A stretch of 64,000 nt of DNA from Tetradesmus obliquus (lineage: Eukaryota > Chlorophyta > Chlorophyceae > Sphaeropleales > Scenedesmaceae). Location of the stretch: contig CP126200.1 of assembly GCA_030272155.1 (NCBI GenBank), positions 2,418,001 to 2,482,000 of the forward strand. Direction: 5' to 3'. The stretch's first letter is position 1. Every line of letters begins with the position of its first letter. Below, piece after piece: positions 23,201 through 34,202 of the stretch. The position numbers and the translations under genes are program-made. The notes beneath the pieces were generated by a model, which worked only from the letters and a program-made list of their open reading frames with translations, made no database searches and was not told the DNA's origin.

Positions 23201-25487
23201 TAGCCGCACCCCACATAAAACCCGGGCCCCGCAGCCCTCATATAATCCCGCCCCGAAAAACTCAGCGGCGACCAGCTGGCTTTCTGCATTGGTGCAGGCC
23301 ACAATGCACTCGGCAGGTCCTCTTTGCTGAGTGCTATGCCTGCTGCCTGCTGCTGCTTGAGCAGCGTGGGGTCCGCTGGGTAGGTGAGGGCCACATCAGC
23401 TCCTGCATCTGCTTGGTTTGGTACTAGGGTGAGCCCAATTTCCACTCGGCTGTAGACTGGCGGAGACAGGAAGCTGAAAAAGGAAAAGGGAGCTGGCGGG
23501 GACAGCAGCATCCGGCTGTGCAGCAGGCCTGCGCAAGACATAGCAGCCAGGTGTCCACAGGGTTTGCACATGAGTAAAAGCAGGGAGCGGCTGCGTTGCA
23601 AGCAGCACCGTGTGCTGCCTTGGATGCTCAAGGAGCACAAGGGGCACCAGGTCAGGAATGGTCCAGCGCAAGCGCTGCTGCGTATGCCAGGTGCCAACGC
23701 CTACGCACTACGCATACGAGTGGTGCCTGCGGAGAGCTGCTGCTCCCTGCTGCTATTAATTTAACTACACCAGCCAAGTTCCAGGCGTGTGTGCATTCGG
23801 CATATTCCAGCCTGGAATTTCCAGGGGTGCAGTAGCTGCAACGATCATCCCAGGCCAAATCACAGAAGCAAACAAAACACAGGCAAAGAATGCCATAGAC
23901 AGCGCTCAACCATGTCAGTACGGCAGACAGCACACTTCGCCCACCTGTTCTGTTTGCTAGGAAGAACTGCTGCCTGAACCTGTCCTGAGGGGCAGCCATG
24001 CTGGCAGGGCTGGGCTTGAGCCATGGCGTGGCCCGCGGGTGGCGTGCCTGCATGCTGCTGTCTACTGACAGGGGGTTGGCTGGCTTCTGGTAGGTGAACT
24101 GCTCACAGATGCCCTCATAGGTGTACACCTGCATGCAATTGCAGACGTGGGTATCATGTCACCATGTATATTGCCGTGCTGCCTGCTGTTTGGAGTCAGC
24201 CAAGCAGTACTAACCTGCCTACCGTATCACAATGTTGGACTGTGCTGATTTTAAAACCTAAAAGCACATGCACCGCTTCCGTTGAAACCTGCAAGCCGAC
24301 CCAGGCACCTCATTTTAACACGCACGCACCTCTCCTGGCTGGCTGGGGAAGTCGTCCCATATGAAAAACTCATCAAACAGCTGCGTGGAGCGGCCCTCAT
24401 CTAGCACGTAGCGGCCGATGCTGGCACGCCATAGGCTGAAGATGGCCCCGGGCTCCAGCTCATCCAAGATGCGCACCCTGAAGTGTGAAGTTCACAGCCA
24501 ACATTTGAACTAGTTAGCAGTGAGTAATCATGTTTTCAAGTGCAGAACAGACCAGAAGTGACAACCAAATGCAACGCTATGCTGGCACGCCACAGGCTGA
24601 AGATGGCCCCAGGCTGCAACTGATCTAAAATGTCGACCCTGAAGTTCACAGCAGCCAGGAAGTTCATTGTGGTCAGTGATGGAATTTCATGGTGAGTTTC
24701 AGAGTAAAGTTCATAGAGCGCTAGTTAAGACCACGTTGCTGACTCAGCTATGGTGGCGGATGGTGCCTGGGCCCACATGTAGCTGCACTGGCACTGCAAC
24801 AGAGACTGACTGCGATACAATGGTGTAGCGGCAGACGCTTTGGAGGGCTGCGTGCACAATGCACGCGCATGCGCGCTGTCAAACAGCGCAGGAACAGCTT
24901 GCGCAACAACCCTTGAGCGTCCACCAGCCACCAGGGCTGTCAGCTCACATGACCACACAGCTGCAGCAGCCCTCTGACATGTCCCTTGTCTGCAGTTTGC
25001 TGCTGCCTCCCAATGCCTGGCAGGAGCCTTATGCAACACCCAGCCTTATGCAACACCCAGCGTGCTCATCGGATGTGCTTGCCATCCTCTGGAGCCGCAC
25101 CTGTCTGCTGGCGGCACTGCTGCGATGGCCTTCCAGATCTCGTATGCTGCATTGAATGAGGATGCATCCAGCGGCCGCAGGTCATCCAGCACACTGATCA
25201 GCCCAGCTGCAGCCTCCACCAGGTCACTCACCTGCAATGGTGATACGTTATAACATGTTATAACATGTGTGAGTTGGGGGCTGAGCGATTGATTGAGGAA
25301 GTGAGCAAGCGGGTTGCAGACTCTGAGTCTGCACTGACAGTGCACAGGGCTCGTGCAGTTTGTGGTTGACTGGGTGTAATTTACACAGCTCTGAGGTGCA
25401 TCGCAGGATGCATGAAGTCTGACACAGCACTAGGAACGCTCACGCAGCAGCGGCATCTCCTGTGCAGGCAATGCACGCACGACGAGC

Positions 25488-25524
<37 letters not shown>

Positions 25525-25904
25525 AGGAATTGCAAGGCGTATGAAGAGCTGCAACTGCTGGTTGATATAAGAGCATGCTTGACAGAGTTTGATGAGTGCA
25601 AACGGGGCTTGTCTGCACGACAAGGTCACTGCTGCTGCTGCTGCTGCTGCTGCCAGGCTGCAGGTGCTGCTGCCCCAGGCATGCCACGCACATGTTCGTC
25701 CGAATACTCTTCGTACTGTGGCCTGAGAAACTGCTCGCCAAGCAGCTGAGTAAGTTCTTCTTGATCGATTGACTGGTCCGACCGAGCACGAATCCGCCTG
25801 CACCTCGTCCCTGCTAGCCTAACCTGCCCCTGCGGGGCCTGAGCGTGTTGAGAGCGACTAGATACGAGAACCTTTTGCGGTTGCAAGAATGCACCAGCCA
25901 ACAT
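23131..25904 (-). CDS. Unrecognised conserved-looking protein, possibly organelle-targeted
   Basis: Five exons on minus (25904-25692, 25231-25101, 24477-24330, 24128-23945, 23528-23131) join in phase to 357 residues. The first 45 residues are rich in Ser, Arg, Gln and Ala with few acids (MLAGAFLQPQKVLVSSRSQH), like a plastid or mitochondrial transit peptide. Then come an acidic helical segment (QSIDQEELTQLLGEQFLRPQ), a second helical region (VSDLVEAAAGLISVLDDL) and a compact beta-rich-looking core containing FSLWRASIGRYVLDEGRST, LFDEFFIWDDFPSQPGE and VYTYEGICEQFTYQKPANPL. The end reads GPGFYVGCGYR...EEHVYFALVRAY. I do not recognise the family. Exon-to-exon frame continuity and strong codon coherence say it is real. 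Decayed copies of exon 3's start (24573-24645) and of the last exon's end flank the true exons. Confidence 0.7.
24573..24645 (-). repeat. Decayed copy of exon 3 start with acceptor
   Basis: GCTGGCACGCCACAGGCTGA and the sequence after it repeat the true exon at about 24420-24480 with several changes. The copy includes the CCCTGAAGT acceptor region. Confidence 0.8.
25488..25523 (+). repeat. (CTG)n in intron 1 of the 23131-25904 gene
   Basis: About twelve CTG units; a second run of about seven lies near 25629-25651, just inside the donor end of intron 1. Confidence 0.9.
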
Positions 25905-26802
25905 GGGAGCAGCAGACGCAGCAGCAGCAACACCAAGCTGGAGAAATGGACAGTCCAGCTACACACTATGGCAGCGTCTTGCAGGATGCATGAAGTTAAA
26001 CAGGCACGTACAACTGCAATCGCTCGGCAAGCAAGCTGTGCACCATCATTGACGCGTTCACACACATGGGGTGTAGGGCGTCACCCTGAATAGGGTTCAA
26101 CAGACAGTTTCAAACCAAGCCAACCATGCACAGCCACGTGGCCACTGAGCACCTGTTGCGCGCCGCTGTTGGCGCAGCAGATGCATGCAGTCGTGACAAT
26201 CATATGCCACAGCAGCTGTGTGCTCTCTAGCAGCAGCAGCTGTGGCGGTCACATGCCACAGCAGCTGTAGCAGCCACATGCAACAGCAGACCCTATAAGC
26301 ACAACTTCACACCAAATGCCGCCAGCATCATTCTGCAGGATCCAGCCATGCTGTTAGACATGCTGTACCAGCTATATCAACACAACATATGTATTTAACA
26401 TGCACAACAAGGATGATGGCCAGCACATTTACACCACCAGCAAAGCAAAACCGACTCCAAGCATGCTACAGCCTGTGCATAGCCAGCACCCAGCACTGAC
26501 ACCACAGCAATGCGCATGGCGCGATAGCTGTCAAGTGCAGACAGCACAACTTTTCGGGTTGCTCTCAACTGCTTGGACCACTGATCTGCCGGTCATTTGC
26601 CGGTCAAATCAAACACGGCAGCAGCAAGATGCACAGACGATATGCATGTCCTTCCTGAACACCACATGACTCCAACAGAACTTGCTCGCATGTGAGCTGC
26701 GCAGCTGCTACTGAAATCAGGCAGCAACATGTGATAAGCGACAGCGGAAAAGACAGAGGAGACAGCATGTATCATATTACACGTGACAAAACATGTGACA
26801 TG
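25905..26802. other. Intergenic region
   Basis: No exon recognised. Contains a locally repeated CACATGCCACAGCAGCTGT word (26201-26220 and 26250-26268) and TTACA at 26429-26433 on the terminator side of the next gene. Confidence 0.5.
26429..26433 (-). terminator. Candidate TGTAA poly(A) signal for the epimerase gene
   Basis: TTACA on plus (TGTAA on minus), about 370 bp beyond the stop codon at 26803. Confidence 0.35.
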
Positions 26803-29290
26803 TTACTTCCACTCTGCGATCTTCCAGTCGTCAATGATGCCTCCCGGCACCGAGGGGTCTGTTGCTGCTGCCACTGCCACCTTTGCCACCTGTTCCACTG
26901 GCACAGGCGGGATGAAGCCTGCACCAACCACCGGCAGCTGCGCTAGCTGCTTGGCATTAGGGATGTGCCTGCACACAGCAAACAGGAAGGCAAAATGTCA
27001 GCAGGAACGAAGCGTGTCAATGAAGCCTGCACCAACCACCGGCAGCTGCGCTAGCTGCTTGGCATTGGGGATGTGCCTGCACACAGCAGACAGGAAGGCA
27101 GAGTGTCAGCAGGAACGAAGCGTGCCAATGAAGCCTGCACCAATCACCGGCAGCTGCGCTAGCTGCTTGGCATTGGGGATGTGCCTGCACACAGCAGACA
27201 GGAAGGCAACATGTCAGCAAGAACGAAGCGTGTCAATGAAGCCTGCACCAACCACCGGCAGCTGCGCTAGCTGCTTGGCATTGGGGATGTGCCTGCGCGC
27301 AGCAGACAGCAAGGCATGGCAGGAACAGAGCGTGTCAACCAGCAGCAGCAGAGCTCAGGGAGCTGCTGCCAGGGGGTGTTGCATTAAAGTCTTTCGGTTG
27401 CAGGAAGCTACTGGGCTGGCTAGCTGACAGAATGGAGCAGCTGCTCCGATGGCTGCAATACAGCATGTGTGTCTGCAGCTGCACATCCAGACAGGCCTGC
27501 ATCCTGCTGCAGCGCCGCAACGACTTGTTTTGCAAAATCCTGGGTGCGTAGAACATGCCCACGCAGTTCTGCAGTTGCGGTGCCATTGCAGCTGTGCTTG
27601 CTGTTGCAGCGCTGCAAAATCTCATTCGAGCGCGTACCCCTGGGGCGTGAAGAACATGCCCAGCGGCAGCGCTGCAACATGCACTTGAAACTGAACACAT
27701 TGATTCAAACTCACTTGAGCGCATACTCCAGGGGCGCGAAGAACATGCCCAGCGGCAGCGACACGTGCGCGCTGACGGCCCTGTCTCCGTAGATGACCCA
27801 CGGCCGCAGCACCACGCCAGAGTCCGGGTAGCTGCGCAGAAGCTCCTCCTCTGCCTGGCGCTTGCCCTGCAAGGGTGTTATAACACAAGAAAGAACAGTG
27901 TTATGACGAGCAGCACCACGCCAGAGTCCGGGTAGCTGCGCAGCAGCTCCTCCTCCGCCTGGCGCTTGCCCTGCAGGGGCGTCAAATGTGTTGCATGTGT
28001 AAATTGTTAGATAACCACAAAAACGTTGTCAACGACTCATACATAGCAGTACCAGACGAGCCATCGCATCTTCAGACAACACTGGCAGCGGGCATTGTAC
28101 ATTGACAGCACATGATCACTGTTCTTTCTCGCGTTGGTGCTGCCAGGCGGCGCAGCTGCAAGCAGCAGTGAGTAAGATAGGCTCACACACGCTCACACGG
28201 TATCCAAGTGTCTGAAAACATAATATAATACTCTGATGACGTCCGCCGCCAATCATCCCGCACCTGAATGTACCCGGACAGCACCATGTCAATGCCAGGC
28301 ACCCTCACCCTCACACCCCATTCACACCTTCATCATAACAGCCTGAAATAACAAGTAACAACCTTGGTAATGCCAATCACCCCGCACCTGGATGTACCCG
28401 GACAGCACCATGTCAATGCCAGGCACCCTCACCCTCACACCCAACTCACACCTACATCATAAGAGCCTGAAAATTTTTAAAAACCTTGGTGATGCCAATC
28501 ACCCCGCACCTGAATGTACCCCGACAGCAGCAGGTCAATGCCAGACACCCTCACCCTCACACCCCACTCACACCCCATAATAACAGCCTGAAATAACAAA
28601 CAACAACCTTGGTGATGCCAATCACCCCGCACCTGAATGTACCCGGACAGTACCATGTCAATGCCAGGCACTGGCGGAGTGTGTGCAGAGATGTACACAA
28701 AGCGAGGCACGCCAGCAGCCTTGGCAGTGGCAATGGCTGCTGCGTTTGCTGTGCCGTTGATGCGCAGCATGTCAGCTTGGCTGCCGAATGCGCCGACACA
28801 GCTGATGGCGGCAAGGGCTCCTGGTAGCACATCCTGCGGTCATCAGCGTATGTACACAGGGTAACAGTCAGATCGTGTACGTTGACAGGTAGGTGGGCGG
28901 GTCCAGCGCGCTGGCTTTTACCCCCTATGCCTCAAGCAGGAAAAAATACTACGGTAGGTTGCACGCCGCTGCGTGGCCTGCACTGCTGGCAGTACAATGG
29001 TAGTGCTATAGGCATTAGCTGGGGTGGGATGCACTGCTTATTAGACAACCAGCTGCTGCTGAGGACGGTGACACGACATCACACCTGGTAGGTGCGCGGC
29101 TCCAGCGCGTTGGCCTTCAACATATCAACCAAAAATGTACCCACAGCACTTGCAGCAAGATGATTTCAACTTGGCCATTGCAAAGCAGCTGGCCGAAGCG
29201 CCCACCTGGTAGGTGCGCGGCTCCAGCGCGTTGCCGCGCAGCCACTCCACCTCCTTGGTCCATCGCTCCTTGCCGGTGGGCGGCGTGCCT

Positions 29291-29369
<79 letters not shown>

Positions 29370-30094
29370 GGCTCAACGATTTCTTGCCAGATGCAACACA
29401 TGCCAATGCCGGGCACCTGCACACGGACTGATACCACACACCTGCTGCTGTGCCGCTGCATACATGGATTCGGCACAAGTATTACTGTACTGCACTCGCT
29501 TTCCGCTGCTGGTGCTGCTGCTGCAACTGCTCAGGCACGGGCACCACCAGCATCTTACAAGCATAATTATTTGTTGTGCTTGGACTGCTTGTGCAAACAC
29601 ATGCTGGCTGCTGGAGTGCCTGATGGCCATTGCTGCTGCAACAGCCATCATACACTCAAGCTAGACCTTTATTTCTTTTTGAATTTCAACACACCTAACG
29701 GGCTGATGGCCACCAGACCTATGAATGGCACTTGCAATGATTCAAGCACTTCAGATATATACAACACACCTGACGGGCTGATGGCCACCACGTGCAGGCC
29801 TGTGTTGAGTGCCTCCTTGCACACCGCGCTGCCCACAAAGCCGCGCCCGCCAAACACAATGAGCTTGGGAGGGCCGCTGTACGCCTGCGTGCACATGCAT
29901 ACACACACATACATATTGTACCAGCAGGAAACATACTTCCAGCAGCACACATGTACACATTGCAACAGGAAGGGCGATGTGGGACAGCTACCCAGGGGCT
30001 CAGCCCGGGCGCCGGCAATGTACGTGCACCCAGCATGGCACATGATGGTAGCAGCATCAGCATCTGTGCATGCTGCCCGAACTGCGGCTGCCAT
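26803..30094 (-). CDS. NAD(P)-binding epimerase-like protein (At1g32220-like)
   Basis: Atypical short-chain dehydrogenase/epimerase with a Rossmann fold, similar to the plastid protein At1g32220. Six exons on minus: 30094-29957, 29884-29770, 29288-29206, 28833-28633, 27866-27715 and 26968-26803; phases agree, giving 284 residues. The dinucleotide loop is KLIVFGGRGFVGSAVC (GxxGxxG, about residues 51-66). Further family stretches are ISCVGAFGS, INGTANAAAIATAKAAGVPR, FVYISAHT, GKRQAEEELL, VVLRPWVIYG and the end PPVPVEQVAKVAVAAATDPS. The classical catalytic Tyr-xxx-Lys pair is not evident, as in other atypical SDRs. The N-terminal exon could encode a short transit peptide, but it is Cys-rich and its start is the weakest part of the model. 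Four of the six exons have edge copies in neighbouring introns, so several alternative donors and acceptors exist. Confidence 0.85.
26890..27310 (-). repeat. 108-bp array copying the last exon's acceptor edge
   Basis: The exon start at 26968 with acceptor and flank is repeated with exon-start equivalents at 27076, 27184 and 27292, each exactly 108 bp apart. Copies are nearly identical and keep the CAG acceptor, though the last has CGCGCAG flank changes. Confidence 0.93.
27540..27985 (-). repeat. Copies of both edges of the fifth epimerase exon
   Basis: 27908-27981 repeats the acceptor and start of exon 27866-27715. About 27618-27672 repeats the end of the exon, and a weaker echo is near 27545-27565. 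Confidence 0.85.
28250..28690 (-). repeat. Array of about 123 bp copying a donor edge
   Basis: The end of exon 28833-28633 with donor recurs with exon-end equivalents at 28510, 28388 and 28264 (spacings 123, 122, 124). Each unit carries the CACCTG (CAG|GTG) donor and intron flank. Confidence 0.93.
28884..29123 (-). repeat. Two copies of the third exon's donor edge
   Basis: About 29086-29118 and 28885-28920 repeat GTAGGTGCGCGGCTCCAGCG, the end of exon 29288-29206, with increasing divergence. Confidence 0.85.
29289..29366 (+). repeat. (CAG)26 at an intron acceptor (CTG on minus)
   Basis: Twenty-six CAG units abut the acceptor of epimerase exon 29288-29206. On the transcribed strand this is a CTG array ending in the acceptor CAG. 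Confidence 0.95.
29690..29716 (-). repeat. Copy of the second exon's donor edge
   Basis: CACCTAACGGGCTGATGGCC repeats the end of exon 29884-29770 (true site near 29769) about 80 bp into the intron. Confidence 0.8.
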
Positions 30095-31553
30095 CGCTGG
30101 TTCAATATGACATAAAGATCACATGAACAGTTTGGAGTTCGCACTAGCGGCAGCTGCTCAGCAAACCCCGTATCTTCATTACTGTACAACTTTCAGAAGC
30201 ACACCCAGCCTGGATGCGAGTCAGCAGGTGTGAGGGTGCATACACACACGACTGGCAGAAGACACCTTACGATATGTGAAGCGTTGTGTGTGGCACGTGT
30301 GCTCAGACCTGCCTGCCCCAGAGCTGACAGTAAGTGCATGGAGTACTGCTTACTTGCGTGCAGGGTAAGGAACGGAGTTGCGCTGCTAGCCTGCTGCTCT
30401 GATGGCCTCAGCAGTGCATGTATGCAGTTGTACTGCCAGTGCTGCTGAGACCAGTAGTGCGCAAACGTTCATTTCAGCAACAGAAAAACGTAAGGTATGC
30501 CAGAGACGCTCCATGTGCACTCACAGGTTCGCTCTCTTTGGCGCTGCTGCTGGTGGTGCTTGGCGCTGCTGCTGCTGCACTGCCTGCTTCTGCAGCAAAG
30601 CCACGCATATGTCCTGCCAACCTGCAGGAAACAAATATTCAACCGTATTCAAATGAGTTTAGAACTTCAGCGCTTCGTGCCACTTGCACTGCAACCCGAT
30701 CGTAGCCAGTCACCCACGCATAACTGCTTGCTGCTGTGTGCTGTGCGGGCAGCCTGGATCAGCACCACACAGTTGTTTTACCTAGCTAAGCTTGAAAGCC
30801 CTGGAACCATCAGCGAAGGGCGCAGCAACTGGCTGAGCAGCGCCATGGTGGGCTACTGCGGTGTACTGGACGAGCACAACGAGTTTAGCTGACTGCTGCT
30901 TCGTATCCAGAAGCAAGAAATACAACTCGCTTATTACGTGTCCAGCTTGTGAATGACTGGGGCCCCAACGTACGCCTGACAGAAAGCATCTGCAAAAATG
31001 AGTTTCACTCCAGTTACAGAAGAACCCTGGCCAGTGTGCCCTTTGTAAGCCCCGCGGACAACATGTACACACGACCGGCAAGGCTACAAGGCTCACACTA
31101 CGTACAGGAACGGGCACTTAAAGCCAGGCTGCATCAGTCACTGGACAGAGCCAACCACATAAGTAAGCCTGCCTGCCCCCTGCACAAGCTACAGGTCCCA
31201 AGGTTTGTCTGTATATACGTAAGCACACCAATACACACACTGCTGGCACCCTGCGAACCAACAAATCAACCGACAACTCTGCTAGTAAATACTTACAGGC
31301 AGGGCCCAGGATTCGGCTGGACAGCTACACCAGGCGCTACAAAACCACAGGCATAGCCTGAAGCAACGCAAGTGGCACCACGCCCCAGCACCACCCCTGT
31401 GCTGCTGTCCCACTGCTGCTGCACAGCTGCTAGCCAGCTTCAGCACACAGCTGACGAAGCAGCAGGAGCTTCAGCTGCAGCTAGCAGACACACAGGCACA
31501 GCACCTGCTGCTGCTGCAGCTGCTCAGCGCTGCTCTGCATTGCTGCTGCTGCT
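30095..31553. other. Intergenic region
   Basis: Upstream of the epimerase gene and downstream of the NAC-beta gene. No supported exon. Confidence 0.5.
31293..31297 (-). terminator. Candidate TGTAA poly(A) signal for NAC-beta
   Basis: TTACA on plus, about 257 bp beyond the NAC-beta stop codon. Confidence 0.4.
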
Positions 31554-31599
31554 TTACTTGGACTCGTCCTCAAAGTTCTCCACCAGGTCTGGCACGTCT

Positions 31600-31659
<60 letters not shown>

Positions 31660-34202
31660 AGTCAGCAGCGCAAAAAGGCGCACGTCTCATGTTGTTCATA
31701 GAGCTGCCAAAGGGTTTCATTAGTACCGCACAGCACAGCAGGCAGCAGTCGTCAACAGCAGGAGACAAGCACCAATGAAGCAGGCAACAAAATACTTATG
31801 ACGCTGTGCTTGTGTCCCCAAAATGCAGGAAGTGCACCAGCCACGTGAACATGGATTCAAAGACGTCTCGGAAACGGCTGCAAAGGGGCTACACAATGAC
31901 TGACAAGATAGGTGTGCAGGCTGCGCACCATCGTCGTCGTCGCCGAGGCCTGGGGCGCCGCCAGCACCAGCTGCTGCCTGGTACTGCAGGCACAATCGCA
32001 CACACGCAGCAGACAGCAAGCAGATGCAGCACACACGCAGCGTCAGGACAGCACTCGATATACAGCATGGGCGGTACTGCACGCGCCATTAGACAACAGG
32101 GCAGCAGCATTGGAGCACAGTCTCGGACCACACACAGCACTCAGTAGAGAACGAGCTGCCGCATTACAAACTGCGCCTGCACCGTATGCATGGCCACGCC
32201 AATGCATGTCCCCTGCTGCCTGCTCCTGCCACCTGTACACACCCTTGCCCTTTCATATCCTGGTCGCACGCTGACAGCTGCGCTGTGTACTTCAAAGGTT
32301 ATCCAACAAGGTGCAATCGCCAGCGAGGGCTGCTCTGGCAGCCTCTACTGTGCACGGTGCTGACATTGCCGTGCAATGCGATGCCACCCGCTGCTGAGCT
32401 CCCCTGAATCTGCCCGTGCACTGCCAACGCCTTTCTGCAGCTAGCTTGCTCTGTTATTCCTACTGCTCCCCTGCTACATGCTGGTACTCGCTGCTAGTAG
32501 TGGCTGTAGTGCTTGAGCTGCAGCACAGCGCCAGACCACACCTGTGCTACCATCTCCTGCAGCCGCGCTGCACTGCACAATCTCCCTCCCCTGCTGAACT
32601 CCCACTGCCGCGCGCTATTTCTCTGATCTATGCCTGCGCAAATCTGGAGGCGCAAATCTGGAGGCGCAAGCCGCACCTGTGCTGCCATCTTCTGCAGCCG
32701 CGCTGCACTGCACTACCCCGCTTCCCTGCTGAACTCTCACTGCTGCGCGCTATTTCTCTTATCTATGCCTGCTAAATCTGGAGGCGCAAATCTGGAGGCG
32801 CAGGCCGCACCTGTGCTGCCATCTCCTGCAGCCGCGCTGCACTGCACAATCTCCCTCCCCTGCTGAACTCCCACTGCCGCGCGCTATTTCTCTGATCTAT
32901 GCCTGCGCAAATCTGGAGGCGCAGGCCGCACCTGTGCTGCCATCTTCTGCAGCTGCGCTGCACTGCACTACCCCGCTTCCCTGCTGAACTCTCACTGCTG
33001 CGCGCTATCTGTTTGATCTGTGCCTGCGCAAATCTGGAGGCGCAAATCAGGCCGCACCTGTGCTGCCATCTTCTGCAGCTGTGCCAGGCTGGCGGGGTCC
33101 ATCTGGCTCAGCATGGCAGGGTTGAAGCCGCCGCCAAACAGGTCGGGCATGTCTGCAGCAGCAGCAGCAGCAGCAGCAGCATCAGCATGTGCAGGAGAAG
33201 TCAGAGCTGGCTGCAGGACTGCAACAAAAGTGGTGCAGGTGTGCAGATGTGCTCTGGCAGCAGCTGCACCATTGCTGGCATGAGAGGTCCAGCTGCTGCC
33301 CACCACCTGGCCCCAGGCTGCAGCATACATGGTACGCCGTGTTCAGTAATGCTGACATAGCTGCTGCATTTGAGAGTGCTTGCTGCTGTCCCGTTGCAGC
33401 GTTGCTACTGCTGCTGCTGATGCTGCTGCTGCTGATGCCACAGCCATCTGTTTCTGCGACAGGATTACTGTGTGCATGCATAGCCTGCCAGATAGCAACT
33501 GCTTGTGAAGTAATTGGCTGCAGCACATCACAACTAGCACCCAATGCTGTGCTGTACCCTTTACCTGAGCAATCGCTGCACATTGCAGCGCTGGTGCTGC
33601 ATCTTCTGCCACCCCTGCTGCTGCGTCTGCTGCCGCTGCACCACGCCACTAGCTTGCTCGCAATGCACCAGCAGGGCTGTTGCGTTAAATGGACCTGCTT
33701 AACATACGCTGAGGCCTGCTGCTGCTACGTTGCTGCATCTGCTGTCCTGCAAGCACACCTGCCACGCTCTTGGTGGTGGGGGTACCGCTGACCACGTAGG
33801 TGTTGGCAGCGATGGAGGCTTGCACTGCAGGCACACACAGCAGCAGCTGGCGTCAGTGCGTGGCCACGTAGTTGTGGAAAGCTTTTGAATACTTTTTAAG
33901 GGCCTGCTCACCCTTGGGGTTGACAAAGTGGATGATGCTGTCGTCCTTGACAATGTTCACTTCCTCAATGCCGGGAATGGTGTTCACTCCCAGCCTCTTG
34001 AGGGTGCTTTGCAGGCGCTTATCATCTGTAGATGTGGTCTTGTGCACTGCCTTCTTCTTTCTGCAGCCAGAGCGACGGATCAGCCTGCGCCTCCGCCGTA
34101 TGATGCGCCAGCAAGCAGATCGCCTAGGCCGCACCTCCTGACTGTGCCCTTGCCGCCTGTGCGGACGGCACTGGCCATCTTCATCAGCTTATCGCGATCC
34201 AT
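31554..34202 (-). CDS. BTF3: Nascent polypeptide-associated complex subunit beta (BTF3 homologue)
   Basis: Beta subunit of the ribosome-bound NAC chaperone that contacts nascent chains at the tunnel exit. Six exons on minus: 34202-34135, 34060-33912, 33824-33759, 33152-33058, 31983-31929 and 31597-31554; phases agree, giving 158 residues, the usual family length. The N-terminus [19 protein letters not shown] leads into [12 protein letters not shown], which contains the basic RRKKK ribosome-binding motif. The NAC domain follows ([48 protein letters not shown]). The tail is acidic ([20 protein letters not shown]). The most diverged part is residues 97-130 ([20 protein letters not shown]). Intron 4 holds four extra copies of the end of exon 4; introns 3 and 5 end in CTG arrays as transcribed. 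Confidence 0.94.
31600..31657 (+). repeat. (CAG)19 at an intron acceptor of NAC-beta
   Basis: Abuts the last NAC-beta exon; on the transcribed strand it is a CTG array ending at the acceptor. Confidence 0.93.
32530..33065 (-). repeat. 121-135-bp array copying the end of NAC-beta exon 4
   Basis: The exon end at 33058 (CTGCAGAAGATGGCAGCACAG, split before GTGCG) recurs with end equivalents at 32932, 32811, 32677 and 32542. Spacing differences of about 13 bp come from a sub-repeat AAATCTGGAGGCGC present once or twice per unit. Confidence 0.93.

Noticed and set aside
26890-27310. Regular repeat arrays resembling CRISPR
   Set aside because: Units are contiguous with no unique spacers and include exon sequence; the genome is eukaryotic.
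26783-27427. Plus-strand open frame with four repeats of MKPAPTTGSCASCLALG
   Set aside because: It is the antisense reading of the 108-bp array of epimerase exon copies; the repeats are a by-product of that array.
29160-30110. Plus-strand open frame of 316 codons with a Gln run
   Set aside because: Antisense to epimerase exons and the CAG array; no family similarity.
30418-30705. Plus-strand open frame with a hydrophobic stretch ending in an AxA-like site (LALLLVVLGAAAAALPASAA)
   Set aside because: Looks like a thylakoid-lumen or signal peptide, but nothing downstream shows similarity or splice continuity; the Ala run comes from a GCTGCTG tract. Kept only as a remote possibility.
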